Below are positions 40,683 through 52,141 of a stretch of 64,000 nucleotides of DNA, piece after piece (within the stretch, counting starts at the first letter, position 1; each line of letters starts with the position of its first letter). This DNA is from Ceratopteris richardii (Eukaryota; Streptophyta; Polypodiopsida; Polypodiales; Pteridaceae): NCBI GenBank assembly GCA_020310875.1, contig CM035407.1, forward strand, positions 203,269,627 through 203,333,626, written 5' to 3'. Below the pieces are notes generated by a model. The model had not been told where the DNA came from and made no database searches. It saw only the letters and a program-made list of their open reading frames with translations. The position numbers were made by a program, and so were the translations under genes.

Positions 40683-41339
40683 ACTAGTCCAATCAAGGTG
40701 CCTATGTGATGGTGATAGCTACAGAGTGAACGAATTGTGTGACTAGAGGTAATTTCAGTTAGTGCCAAGTCTCAAAACACTTTTGCACTTGTTACTTCAC
40801 ACTTTAGGGGTGTGTAATGAGTTTGTAGGGTTAGGAGTGAGGGATTGAGAAAGAGTTAGGGTTAAGGTAGGAGAGAGAGCTACGATTAGGATAGGTAGGT
40901 TACCACCAAAAAGCAAAAACAAAACAAAAAGGAAAAAAAAGAAGAGACAAAAAAATCAGTTCCTTTTAGTTCATGCACTTGGTCACCCAAGGCCCTGAAA
41001 TTCAAAATCACTTCAGTTTTGAGTCACTTCTTTTGAAACAAGTATCATGAGTGACTAGCAACTGGTATCACGGGTGATGTATTGTGGAGAGCGCATAGAT
41101 TTGTTGGTTGTTGGGGGCAAGATTTGGAAGGCTTACTCTTGAAGGTGAGGACTTTGCCCCATTAATTTTTGAAAATCAAGAAAACACTCACATATGTGAC
41201 ATTGAATAGGGGAAGTGTCATAGGGCTGAGAAGTAGGTATATGAATGTGATTGAGTAACCACAAGCACATGAGAGGTGTGAGAAGCTTAAGAAGAGCACA
41301 TTGCACAAGAAATTGTTAAATTTCGACTTTACTAGGCTG
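40683..41339 (+). other. Gyp-E leader before the motif array
   Basis: Non-coding. An A-rich run (near 40905-40950) is the only notable composition. No gene recognised. Confidence 0.6.
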
Positions 41340-41960
41340 AAGTATCGCGGTTGGTTGAGTTCAAGTATCACAATACCTAAATTCCCTTATATCAAGATAC
41401 TCGCCAGGTATCGTGTATCATGTATCACCTCCTTGAGGTATCGTGATACTGATCAAGGATCGTGTATCGTCAGGTAGAAGTATTGTGTATCACCACATAG
41501 TGGTATCGTGTATTGTCAGTCTAACTATATCGTATCATGCTAAGGTGGATCATGTATCGGGAGTAAACAATATCATATCATGAAAAGGTGATATTGTGTA
41601 TCGGGTACAAGAAGTATTGTGTATTGCCATAGAGTGGTATAGCATATCATCGGTCTAGCTGTATTGTATCATGCCAAGGTGGTATCGCGTATCACGAGTA
41701 GACAATATCGTGTATCATATAAAGGTGGTATTGCATATTGCAAGTAGACAGTATCGTGTATCATATAAAAGTGGTATCGTGTATCGAGGACAAGAAGTAT
41801 CATGTATCACCACAAAGTGGTATCGCGTATTGTTGGTCTAACTGTATCGTATCATGCCTAAGGTTGTATCGTGTATCATGAGTTCAGCTGTATCATATCA
41901 TCAAGGGTGATATCGTGTATCATGTGGGAGTGGTATCACCCCAAGAGGTATTGTGTATCT
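41340..41960 (+). repeat. Gyp-E leader: GTATCGTGTATCA array
   Basis: In transcript sense the leader repeats GTATCGTGTATC with variants such as GGTATCGCGTATC about every 25-40 bases, for about 600 bases. It is the reverse complement type of the arrays in A, B and C, which lie on the opposite strand, so the sense orientation is the same in all four elements. Many sites have decayed CG to TG or CA. Confidence 0.87.
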
Positions 41961-42066
41961 TGGGAAACTACTAGAGTTTGAGGAAGAAAAGTAACTCAAA
42001 ATAGGAAGTTGAAAGAGGCTAGGAAAGCTAACGGAGCTTAAAAAAGACCTAGGACTTGGGTGGTGA

Positions 42067-43984
42067 ATGAACTTGAGATCCCAATGGGTGTTAGACAGTC
42101 GAACAAGTGTCATATCTTCTGTGAGAAGTGCAGCCCCACCATGCCATCACTCTACTACTCAAACACTTCCAATCACTCTGAGGAGGAAAGACTCATGGTT
42201 TCCGAGGACATGCATAGTTCAGTACCTAGGGAAGGCTTTATGTGTATGGTAAAGGGAGAGTATTGAATGTCCATTTAGTATGTACAAACTAACCTGCAAG
42301 GGATACCCATCTACCTCGACGGTCTAAATAAGTTAGTTACTAGGATGATAAGCATTACAAAATCTGAAATAGTCCCAAGACCATCTATCAAGTACAAAGG
42401 TGGTGTCTAGATGGACAAGATAGGCCAGATCTATGTAGTAACAAAAAATCCGAACTAGATTAACAAGAGAGGAGAGTTATAGGGACAAGGAACTTCAAGG
42501 AGAATGATAATGGAGACATAGTGACTACCCCAAGGGGAAAATTAGCGGTGACCTAAAAGTTATGAGGGGACCTGATACCCCAAGATTACTATCTAGTGGA
42601 TGTGTACTTGGTGTGTGGATTAGATCTACTCTTACAAACTGATTCACTAACACAAGTACAAGGCATCAGCCCAGTTACTATATACAAATTGAGGGATCCT
42701 GAAGATTCATCTAGAGTTACCTACCTAGACTAGGATAAAAGGAGATATTGGCCAACAAAAAAAGTGGATAGGTCACGGCTAAAGTATATGGCATTGCCTA
42801 TATTCCCTCCTCAAGAGTAGGAAACTACCTCACAAAACCCATTCGAGACCCATCAAGGTACGGAATATGTGACATCAAGAGAAACCAGCCAACATAGTGT
42901 TCCTATTAGACCCCATGTGCAATTCACCATGCTAGGAATTAATCCCAACGGCCAAAGTAGTCAGGGAATGGGAAATATAAATAGGCCAACATTTAGGGCA
43001 AGACCACATCAAGGTGTAGGACCAAGAGTACACATTGACAATTCCTATCATAATTTGACCCCTAGAGCTAGGAAGGAGACAGAGACCAATCCAAGTGGCC
43101 AAATGTATGCGAAATCATTACGACAGCACAAGAGAACCCTATGACCACATTGCAAAGTTCAAACAAGTACTGCGAGTAGAGCAAGTGGATGAAGTTTTTG
43201 TGCAATATGAATCCCTTGGGCTAACCCTCAGGGGAATGGCCTTGACTTGGTTCTAGCCCTTGGATCCAAATCATTTTGGCAATATCGAATAATTCTTCCA
43301 AGATTTCATTGGGGAATTTACTAAAAGAGGGATTAAACATAATTCATCATCCTTAACCCATAGTTTCAAACAAGCTCCTAATGAGATGGTAAAAAATTTA
43401 GCTAGACGATTTAATTAGTATGTAGACCGATGTCGGATGACTAAGAGACCTTCTCAGCAAAAAATGATATCCCTATTTCTAGATGGTCTAACTAATGGAA
43501 CATTGAGAACCTTAATATACAGTTACAAACACTGAGTGAGTGCCTCCATGGGTGCATAGACTTGGAAGACAACTTAGCGGACAATCTGAAACCCCACAAA
43601 ATTCTATTAAACTAGAGGAAACAAGGAGCAATGCGACTTCTAGTACGAGTAACATAGAGGAATTGGCAGAGCTAGTAGCCAAGAAATTGAGAGTACAAGG
43701 TCAGAGGAACTACCAGACCCCCCCCCCTTGAGAGTGCCTATGTTAAGAAGATGTACATAGTGCGGTGGAGATCATCCTTCTCATGTCTACACAGGAGGAG
43801 GTTTAGGATTGTCTCAACCTTATCCCTACAATAGGCGACCAAACCAGGGACCTCACATGTACTGTCATATTGAGCAAAAGTAGACCAACCATAACACTAA
43901 GAACTACCATTTTAACAGATATCCAAGTCCACTTGTACCACCTCAATATAGACCATATGGATATCCTCCTAGGGAACAAGGCAG
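42067..43984 (+). pseudogene. gag: Gyp-E gag, part before Cop-F
   Basis: The ATG at 42067 starts MNLRSQWVLDSRTSV. Readable pieces: SEDMHSSVPREG, VYLVCGLDLLLQTDS-like linker, MYAKSLRQ near 43110, the capsid-like domain at 43130-43560 with NSSSLTHSFKQAP and FLDGLTNGTLR, and a first knuckle remnant near 43750. Frameshifts and TAG/TGA codons are frequent. It is interrupted at 43989 by Cop-F between knuckle one and knuckle two. Confidence 0.83.
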
Positions 43985-43989
43985 AGAAA
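43985..43989. repeat. Target-site duplication of Cop-F, left copy (AGAAA)
   Basis: AGAAA here and at 59800-59804, flanking the two Cop-F LTRs. Confidence 0.93.
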
Positions 43990-44196
43990 TGTGTGTGAAC
44001 ACTCTAGGACCACCGGGGCACTTTTTTCCCTCTTTAGGAGGTTTGTTTCCCTCAGCTTGTATATACGCCTATTGCCCTAAAGGGCTACTTATCTTTGTAC
44101 ATTCTCTAGTAATACATTCAGTATTGTGCGTTGTGCTCCAAGCTTCTTCTTCTTCCTTGTGTTGTTCGCGTGCTTCCGTAGACGCTAACTCCAACA
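43990..44196 (+). repeat. Cop-F 5' LTR
   Basis: 207 bp, starts TGTGTGTGAACACTC and ends CTCCAACA. It contains GTATATACGCC, a possible TATA region, near 44059. Confidence 0.94.
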
Positions 44197-44198
44197 AT

Positions 44199-44210
44199 TG
44201 GTATCAGATC
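44199..44210 (+). promoter_or_regulatory. Cop-F primer binding site (tRNA-iMet)
   Basis: TGGTATCAGATC, two bases after the LTR, matches the usual TGGTATCAGAGC except for one base. Confidence 0.93.
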
Positions 44211-44550
44211 ACGTCGTTGCTTCATCTAGGGCACCGTCGACACTCCTCCGTTTGCAGTCTTAGATTCGCACAAAATTTGGTGAGCATACTCAGGGTGTTT
44301 CAGAGATCAAAACAGCTTCGCTGTTTGTGCCGAAATCGCGATCTGAGCTCGTTTCGACCTCCGAACGCACTATCATAGTGCTTATGTAGGCTATTTTGTC
44401 TTTTTGTGCCAAAGGTATATACAAGTTTTTGTTCCCCAGTATAAGCATCTCGAAGTCTCCTACAGGTCTAGTGGAACTCGTCTGGGCAGTTTTGTTCAAT
44501 TTTTTGAGATACAGCCAATTTTCTACATCAAGGTATTTTAGTCACCGGCC
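44211..44550 (+). other. Cop-F leader
   Basis: 340 bases of untranslated leader between the primer site and the gag ATG. It contains short frames only and no motif array. Confidence 0.7.
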
Positions 44551-44806
44551 ATGGCTGAAAGCAGTGATGTATTCTGTATGTTGGTTGTTGAGGATAAGTT
44601 GGATGGTACCAACTACCCATTATGGGCTTATATGATGCAACATGTGTTGGTTGCAAAAGGACTGTGGAACATTGTGCAGGGTGTCGAAAAATGTCCTATC
44701 ACACCTGCAACTGTTACAACTGTAGGTACTGAAGCTGATGCAGAAGGTGTCGAAGATGATGATATTCTGCATATTCCTGTTTGTGTTGCGGTTTCTGCTG
44801 CACCTA
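44551..44806 (+). pseudogene. Cop-F gag, N-terminal part
   Basis: MAESSDVFCMLVVEDKLDG then NYPLWAYMMQHVLVAKGLW, the copia gag opening (N-Y-x-x-W motif). The frame runs open to the Gyp-G insertion after SAAP. It resumes in the same frame at 55583, where PTIEQICWDG follows. Confidence 0.9.
44802..44806. repeat. Target-site duplication of Gyp-G, left copy (ACCTA)
   Basis: ACCTA here and at 55578-55582. Confidence 0.93.
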
Positions 44807-45413
44807 TGTCACTCTAGCACAATGGCAAGTACCAACGTGAGGAGCTTCACCTCATAAATGTCAATCCATGGAGACGTGAGGACCGGGATGAAGACCAAGA
44901 GCAAGTGAAGTGCACAAGTGCGTGAGAGAAAGCATACAAACATGCACACACATACACACACACGCACGCAAGGTAAGAGCAAAGAGTGGAACAATGGAAG
45001 CACTTCAATTACAAATGAACTCTCTTACAAAGCTGAAATCTACAACCAGCCAACCCTCAAATGAGCTCTCCAGCCCTTTTTATAGTTTTTTGAGTGGTTT
45101 TGTCCCTGTCCAGACCTAGTGTCCGGCCTAGTTAAAAATTAGGTTCCAAGGCTTATTTGGGGACTCAAACGGAATCTAAAAATTATGAAAATTGGTAGGA
45201 TGATACTTCTAATACTCCTCAAGCTCGAGGACTCCTTGGCTTGAACAAAATGGAGCTGTAAAAATGGAAAATGGTATTTACAATGGTTTTTAGTGATGAA
45301 AGTCACTATATTTATAGGGATTTCTTCTGAAAATTTGACATGTGCTTCTTGGAGCTCCCTACATGCTCCTTCTTCTTGTGTCTCCACGTCATTGATGACC
45401 TTGACTGTCAGCA
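44807..45413 (-). repeat. Gyp-G 3' LTR
   Basis: 607 bp, starts TGTCACTCTAGCAC and ends GACTGTCAGCA. A (CA)n-rich stretch lies near 44940-44970. The inner 370 bases match the right LTR with about 3% differences; the outer 200 bases have no counterpart there. Confidence 0.9.
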
Positions 45414-45427
45414 CTCCCCCCCTTTTA
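45414..45427 (-). promoter_or_regulatory. Gyp-G polypurine tract
   Basis: The minus strand reads TAAAAGGGGGGGAG directly next to the LTR. Confidence 0.88.
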
Positions 45428-45429
45428 GA

Positions 45430-45449
45430 GTCTGTCGTCCCTGACAGAC
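45430..45449 (-). other. Stem-loop beside the Gyp-G polypurine tract
   Basis: GTCTGTC and GACAGAC form a perfect 7 bp stem with a 6-base loop (GTCCCT on the plus strand). Gyp-A has the same stem-loop in the same position although the LTRs are unrelated. Confidence 0.65.
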
Positions 45450-46525
45450 CCTTGTTGTAGTGGTTGGTCCGTGTAGTGCTTGGAGAGATAGTGTCCATCA
45501 TGTATCCACAAGAGCGGTCCATTGTCCAATTGTAGCTTGGGCAGTTATCTAGGTCCTCATTTTGTCACTTCTACCTTTGTATGTACGTCTTCCTTGTATT
45601 CCCGCTTGATGGTGTCATTGTGAGCTTTCAAAAATTGTGAGCTACTCAAAAGAGGTTGTCAATGTTGGGTATGAGCAACTCTCGTGGTGGATTGCTTCCT
45701 TGCTCTTGTTGTTGTCCCCTTGATGTCCTCTGGTTCTTCCAAAGATGGCTTTCCTCGTTTTTATGTCAAGTACTTGTAACCCATAATGGATGATGGGTCA
45801 ATGCATTAGTGCATGGGTTGGACAAGATATGTGCCTTGTGCATGGCCTTGTAATGTAGCCCTATGCATGCATACTTGGGAAATGCATTGGAAGAATTATG
45901 GTGCAAGAAGTTGGGTCTTGAGCTAAGTGCTCAAGGGTATTCCGACGAAGAGTTTTCTTAATCTATCATGGTTGTGGTGTTGCCAAAGTAGGCAATTCTT
46001 ACCATGGTAAAAGGTCCATCAGTCGTCACTCTTCGTGTTGTATGCCCATCGTGATGATTGACCGATGGCTTGTCCTTCGTGTTGATGGATGTCCCAGTTG
46101 ATGGTTCACATCAGAGATTCTTCAAGCACACACTCCTGTCCTGTCGTCTTCCCCTTTTTTTATTTGAACCGTGTCACAAAACAAGAAGAAAGATGTTAGT
46201 ATCAATAAAATATTGTACATGTGTGAGAGGTGTATCATGTGCCTGGGATTCTCAATTGTGTCTATGCACGGTCGTGTAAGGAGGCCCTATGTTAATGCAT
46301 ACTTTGGAAATGCATGACCTGAATGGTGCAAAAGACAAGGTTATGCCAAAGGCACATGGTTGTTGCACGTAGAGGTTTTCAATGTGGTTGGTGGATGTTG
46401 AGGCAGTCTTTGTTCAAGGTCGCTAGTGGATCTTGAAATGATGTAATCCTTCTTATAGGGATCCATTTCAGGATGGTATTTGACCTTATAGACATAAGCT
46501 CTGTCCTCTGTATCTTTGGGTGGTT
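45450..46525 (-). other. Gyp-G 3' region between pol and the polypurine tract
   Basis: No intact gene. Two stretches (near 45840-45890 and 46265-46315) encode on the minus strand a short block similar to the pol C-terminus of Gyp-A (VCMIGPHYKAKH): ACIGLHYKAMHKAH and VCINIGPPYTTVH. The region therefore looks like decayed, partly duplicated pol tail. Otherwise nothing recognised. Confidence 0.6.
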
Positions 46526-48826
46526 TCAGAATTTGGGTATCCAGCGTTGTTGTTTCTTTGGCTCTCTAGAAGCTAGTGGTACTTTGGGCTTCCACACCCA
46601 TACCCTTTTTGGTTGCCTTTTTATGTTTGTCAAAGAGGTGGGTTGATCTGCTTTGGTTCTTTGTGCTTGGTGTTGACCCTTGCTTCTCCTTGGCATCTTT
46701 GTGGAAACTGTGCTTGTGAGGGAGATTTGTGGTGTTTGCACATGTAAGAGTGTCTTGGGTACCCACATTTGTAATCGCCCTTGTTGAGCTGCAACCATCT
46801 TCTTTGGCACCCAAATTTGTACGTTATTATGGTCGGCCTCCCTCGATTTCTTTGGTACCCAAATTTGTCGAAGACTGTAGGATTGAGCTGGTCCTTGTTT
46901 CTTGGTGCTTCTTTTAGCATGGTTGACTTGCCTGACTGGGAAGGGTTGTGGCAAAGCTGGTGGTTGCTCTCCTTTTCGTGCCCAGATCTGTTTCAGGCCC
47001 ATAACTACTTTCTGCTTGAAATTTCTTTGTCTATTTGATATAGTCGTTGTCTTGTACTGTTTTGTTTGCTTTTTTGGTTGAGTGGTTGTGGCATCAGTCC
47101 TTGCATGAGAGGAAGTGTCTGCTTGTCTTTGAGCCAGTTCTTCCATGACTGAGTTCTTCTGGAACATAGAGCTTTTGACACATACAACATCTTTTTTTGC
47201 TAAGATTAGTCCTAGAAGAACTAAGAGAATGTGTGACCTCTGGATTTTGAGCATGCAATTGTCTAATTCTAATGTAATACATTGTTCATGTGCCCAAACT
47301 TGAAGGATTTGACATCTTAGGTTCAAGTTGACTGGATGGTCATAGATCCAGTCTTGACCCAGGACAAGTGGTTCTATGAGGTCCTCATCTCCACACACTT
47401 TTTTGGCTCTCATTGGAACATCTTGAAAATATAGGTGAAGCTCTACCTCACCCAAACAGGGGGTTTCCACACCTAATCCTATGAGATAGGCTTTGATGAA
47501 ATTGATGTTTAATTGTAGATCTTGGCAGTATGAAAGTCTAACTGCTCTAATTGCCGCACCTGAGTCAATCAATGCTCGTAGAGTCCTTGTATTGTTCCCT
47601 TGTCCTATCACAATGTTCACAAAGGGACGTCGGTCAAGTATTTGAGAAGCAAATGCACTTGATGTTTGACACATGGCCATGTGGTATCTTGGCGCCTCAT
47701 GATTGATATCTAGGCCTAGGCGTCTTAACTTATTTCTCCTAATCCGTTCTCTAGCCTCTGCCTGTGCTTCTTCTCTAACCCTTAACTCCTCTTCTTTTCG
47801 CTTCTTGGCAGTGTTGAGTCTCTTTAGCATATCCTCTGTAAGAGGTTCTTGATATAGCTTGACTCGACAACCACTGATATAGTTGGGCAAGATATCACCT
47901 TCTAGTGTGGCCAATTGAACTGCACCGCTAGTGGAAATTCTATTAATGATCATGGGTCCATATCCTCTTTTTTCCAATCTACGGGCATGTTGCTTTAGTG
48001 TATAAACCAACACTAGGTCTCCCTCTTTCAATCCTTTATCTTTGATATGTGCATCAAAGTATGCATTTTGCCTTTTCTTTGCAACATAGATGCCTGCAGC
48101 CGCTCGTAGCCTTGTCTCACCTAAGCGTTCTAGATCAAAGATCCTAGAGGATAACTCATGTCCATTCCATTCATGCTCTTGTGCTACTTTTAAAGTTGGG
48201 ATTAGAAAATCTAATGGTAGCACAGCATTCTGTCCAAAGACCATCTGAAATGGGGTGGCATTGAGTACCGTTTTATAGGCAACTCGGTAGGCCCAAACAG
48301 CGTGATGAAGCTGTTTATCCCAATCAGAGCGCTTATTATTTACCAATTTTGTCAATACATTACATAAGATCTTGTTTGTGCTCTCAGCTTGTCCGTTAGC
48401 CTGTGGATGATAAGGGGCAGACTTCTTATGTATCACCAAGAATTCTTGGAGAAGGTTTTCAATGACTTCATTCAAGAAGTGTGTGCCTCTATCACTCACT
48501 AACTCTATGGGTAGTCCATATCTCGTGAACACATTCTCAAATAAGAACTTTGCCATTGTTTGAGCATCATTCTTTTTTGTGGCTTTGACCTCGACCCACT
48601 TTGTGAGATAATTTGTGGCTACAATAATGTACTCTGCATGGGAGTTTCTAGCTGGGGGGTTGATAGGACCTACAAAGTCTATGCCCCACTTCAAGAATGC
48701 ACGTCCTCCCATCATCGACCTCAAAGGCATATCATCTTTTCTAATTGGGTACTGGGCACGTTGGCATGTGTCAGATTTCGTCACATAGGTATGTGCATCC
48801 ATATGAAGAGTGGGCCACCAAAGTCC
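46526..48826 (-). pseudogene. pol: Gyp-G integrase, second protease-like domain and IWVPK tail
   Basis: Continues the RT frame after TAA at 48827-48829. In order: the end of the second H2C2 (one Cys now Ser: KSDTCQ); the core with WGIDFVGPI, SDRGTHF and QANGQAESTNK; the C-terminal KRGYGPMIINRIS; the second retropepsin-like domain with ALIDSGAAIRAV (near 47570) and PLVLGQDWIYDH (near 47345); then a basic tail with at least five W-containing repeats (QIWARK, QIWVPK, QIWVPK, QMWVPK, QRWIPK), ending at the stop. The frame is open for 758 codons; only the upstream TAA breaks it. Confidence 0.9.
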
Positions 48827-51100
48827 TTAGAATAGAATAGTCTTAATTACTCGATCAGGACCAAAATGTCCGCCTGCAACACTGCTATGGGCAGTTTCTA
48901 AGATTTTCAAATAGTCTGATTCATGAACGCACAATCTTAAGTATCCATCTTTGCCTCTACGGTATAGGTTATAATAGCCTACTAAGGCATAGTCCTTAGC
49001 CTCATGCTCCATGCTTCGTCTTCTTGCTAGACCAACCTCACTAAGTAATGTTCCTGATCTCATAAATTCTACCAATGGAGCACTCCAATCTGGAATTAAT
49101 GATATGTGATAAAGGGTAGCATGCTCCACTGGGGGTCTCTCTTTGCACACTGGACAATTCTTAATCCACTCATGTATTTCTTTTTCCATGCTAGGCCAAT
49201 ACACTCCTAAACGTTTTAGATTTTGCAATGTTCGTTGTTTAGAATAGTGATTTCCTAGAAATTCTCCATGGGCTTGTTGCAACCAACTACTATGTTCATC
49301 GTCCTCGACACAACAAGCTAGAACACCTTTCGTATCTTTTTTATACATGCTTCCTGCCAATATTTGATAGCTTTGTGACCGCACAATTTCATCCTTGTTC
49401 GTCTTCACCTTCTTATTTGCGGGTCCAAAGGTTAGGACTGGTACCAACTTATTTGCCCGTTTAGGAACAACTTCTAGATTGAACAGATAAGCATCGGGCA
49501 ATTCATCAGACACTCCTTGCGGTGGCTCTCCTGAAGTGATGCGAGAAAGGTGATCCGCTCTAAGGTGGGTCTTACCTTGCGTAACAACCACTTCAAAGTC
49601 ATATTCCATTAGTAAGAGGAACCATCTTACTAAACGTCCTGTATTGCAAGGTTTATTGACCAAGTATAATAAAGCTTGATGATCGGTGAAAAATTTGAAC
49701 TTGTTGGCCAATAGATAGTTTCTAAACTTCTTCACCGCGTATACCATGCCTAAACCTTCTCTTTTGGTTGTGGTGTAGTTCCATTCAGCAGCATTCAATT
49801 GCCTACTAGCATATGCTATCGGAAAATCTAGGTTTCCTTCACCTGTGGGTTGTGACAGCACACATCCTATTGCATAATTGGAAGCATCCACGTGTACATG
49901 GAATGGCTTATTCCAATCCGGAGTGGTCAGTATTGGTGCTGTGCACAAGCGTTTCCTCAGCTCATTGAAGGACTTCTCGCATTCGCCGTTCCACTCAAAC
50001 TTTGTCAAAAAGGCATAAAGAGGCTTAGCTATAATTGCATACATGTGAATAAACCTACGGTAATATCCACAATGACCCATAAAGGCTTGTACCTCTTTAA
50101 CATTCCTTGGCCTTGGTAGCTCCGCGATGGCTTTTACTTTGTCCTCATCTGTTGATATTCCATTCTTAGAAACAATATGACCTAAGATTTTACCTTGACG
50201 TACCATGAACACACACTTTTCTTTGTTCAGACACACTCGGTATTGTCTACACTTGTTGAAGATCTGTTTGAGTTCAGGAATGTGACGTCTCCTTTCTTGT
50301 GAATGAGCACATAAATCATCCACATATACTTCTAAGCTCTTTCGCAAGAACTCTTTGAAGACATGACACATGAGCCTTTGGAATGTTGCAGGTGCATTGG
50401 TGAGCCCAAATGGCATCACACGAAATGCAAAGACTCCCCACTCTATGGCAAAGGCCGTTTTGTGTTGATCTTCTATGGCAATGGCTACTTGGTTGTAACC
50501 TGAAAATCCATCAAGGAAGCTATAAACTTCCTTGCCTGCAACACGCTCCAATAAATGATCGGTGATTGGAAGTGGATAAATATCTCTTACTGTGGTAGCA
50601 TTAACTTTTTTAAGGTTAATACATACACGCAACTTCCCGTTCTTCTTGGGCACCACTACAATGAGGGACACCCATTTAGTATGCTCAATCTCATAGATGA
50701 ATCTGGCTTCAATCAATCTGTCAATTTGCTCTTTTATTTTAGCTGCATAAGTGTCATTATATGTGTAGGGCTTCTGTTTGGTGGGCTTGGCATCTGCTAC
50801 CATGGGGATCGTATGAGAACAAATCTTAGGATCTACTCCCTTCAAGTCTTTATAGTGCCATGCAAACACGTCCCTATATTCCCTTAATAAAGCTACCAAC
50901 TCTACTTCCTCTTCTTTACTTAGGTCATCTCCTATGTACATACATCTCTCTTCGTTCTCTTCAATGGTGACTATGATTTTTTTTGTCTTTTCTTTCTTAT
51001 CATATGCTTCTCCTGTGATGGCCTCTCTCTTAGGCATTCGTACCAAAATTTTCCGGTCCTCCACTTCGTATTTCTTGAAATTTTCTGGTACCTCAAACAA
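48827..51100 (-). pseudogene. pol: Gyp-G RT, RNase H and first H2C2
   Basis: Open for 757 codons: VPKKNGKLRVCINLKKVNA, DIYPLPITDHLLERVAGKEV, FSGYNQVAIA, EVYVDDLCAHS (active site near 50315), then RNase H (HVDASNYAIGCVLSQ, FFTDHQALLYLV). The first H2C2 follows (AHGEFLGNHY to CPVCK), and the second begins (AHSSVAGGHF) before the TAA at 48827. Gyp-A reads FAG here and Gyp-G F-stop-G, so a single nonsense change ended an otherwise good pol. Confidence 0.92.
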
Positions 51101-52141
51101 TGGTTACTCCTCTTCTTGTTTTACTCATTGTCTTTTCTTGTTCTTTTGTCCTCCTTCACTTCCCTCCTTTGAATTTATAGTTTTAATGCTTGTGAGGGGT
51201 TCTTCTTCCTTTTGGGTAAATACTCCTATATCATCTAGATAGTGCTTCTCTGAGGCGAAGCAACTATCCATCACAATGGACTCTAGATCGTCATCATTCC
51301 CTTCTTTTTCTATGAAGTCACTAGGGTCACATTCTTCTAGAAAGGGCTAACACATGAACACTAAAATATCATAACCCTCCTCATCACAATGAGGTGTCCA
51401 TTGTTCTTCATTGATAGCAATGTCCATGGTGGCCAAGATTTGTGCCCAACCATGAGGCTCAAATTCCTCATTCGGAAAGACCATCGGTGTATAGGTTGGG
51501 TCTCTAATTGGTCTCTCTCCTTGAGAAGTTCCTTTTTCTCTCGTTTTTAGGCGTTTCTCCTCTTCCTTTACGACCTTGCACATCCACAAATGAGTATCTT
51601 CATGCATCCAGGATGTCTCAGATGAACTTTTAGAATGCATAGAGATCGAATCTTCTTGCTCCTTGTGGATAGGATTCCACTGTAGGGGTGGTACATCTCT
51701 GAAGGTGTAATCCTTCAAATTGACCTTGGCTGTAACCCCTAAGCACTACAAGTACAACAAATTGGTTCCCCAATCCTGTACAACTTGCAGTTGTCGTAGG
51801 AAGGGTCTTCCTAGGATCATCTCGTAGGTAGTAGTTTTACCAAAGTCACATATAGCAAAGGTGTGCTCGAACTCTACACAAGTGGTTAGAGTTATCCCTT
51901 CTAGAAATCCTAGAGGTCTCTCCACATGGCCATCAGCCATCTGAAGCTTCATTCTAGTTGGTCTTAATGCAGGTTTATCCCATTGCTTCCACAAGGAGGT
52001 AGTTGCAATAGCAACACCAGCACCTGAATCTATGATTGCTTTTGTTGTGTAACGTTGGTAGGTGATTGGAAGATAAGTATTACCTTCCTCACCTTCGCTC
52101 ATGTCCCCTATTTTGTCTAGAGGTATCTCTGGAACTTTCTG
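51101..52141 (-). pseudogene. pol: Gyp-G protease and linker
   Basis: 52102-51746 encodes the first protease, with AIIDSGAGVAIATTSLW (Asp near 52030) and EMILGRPFLRQL. 51718-51347 is the linker (DVPPLQWNPIHKEQ, THLWMCKVVKEEE). Stops at 52142, 51746, 51347 and about 51105 interrupt it. The arrangement matches Gyp-A residue by residue over long stretches. Confidence 0.88.

Noticed and set aside
44930..44980. CA-rich run in the Gyp-G LTR as a microsatellite
   Set aside because: It is short and interrupted and has no counterpart to compare in the truncated right LTR.
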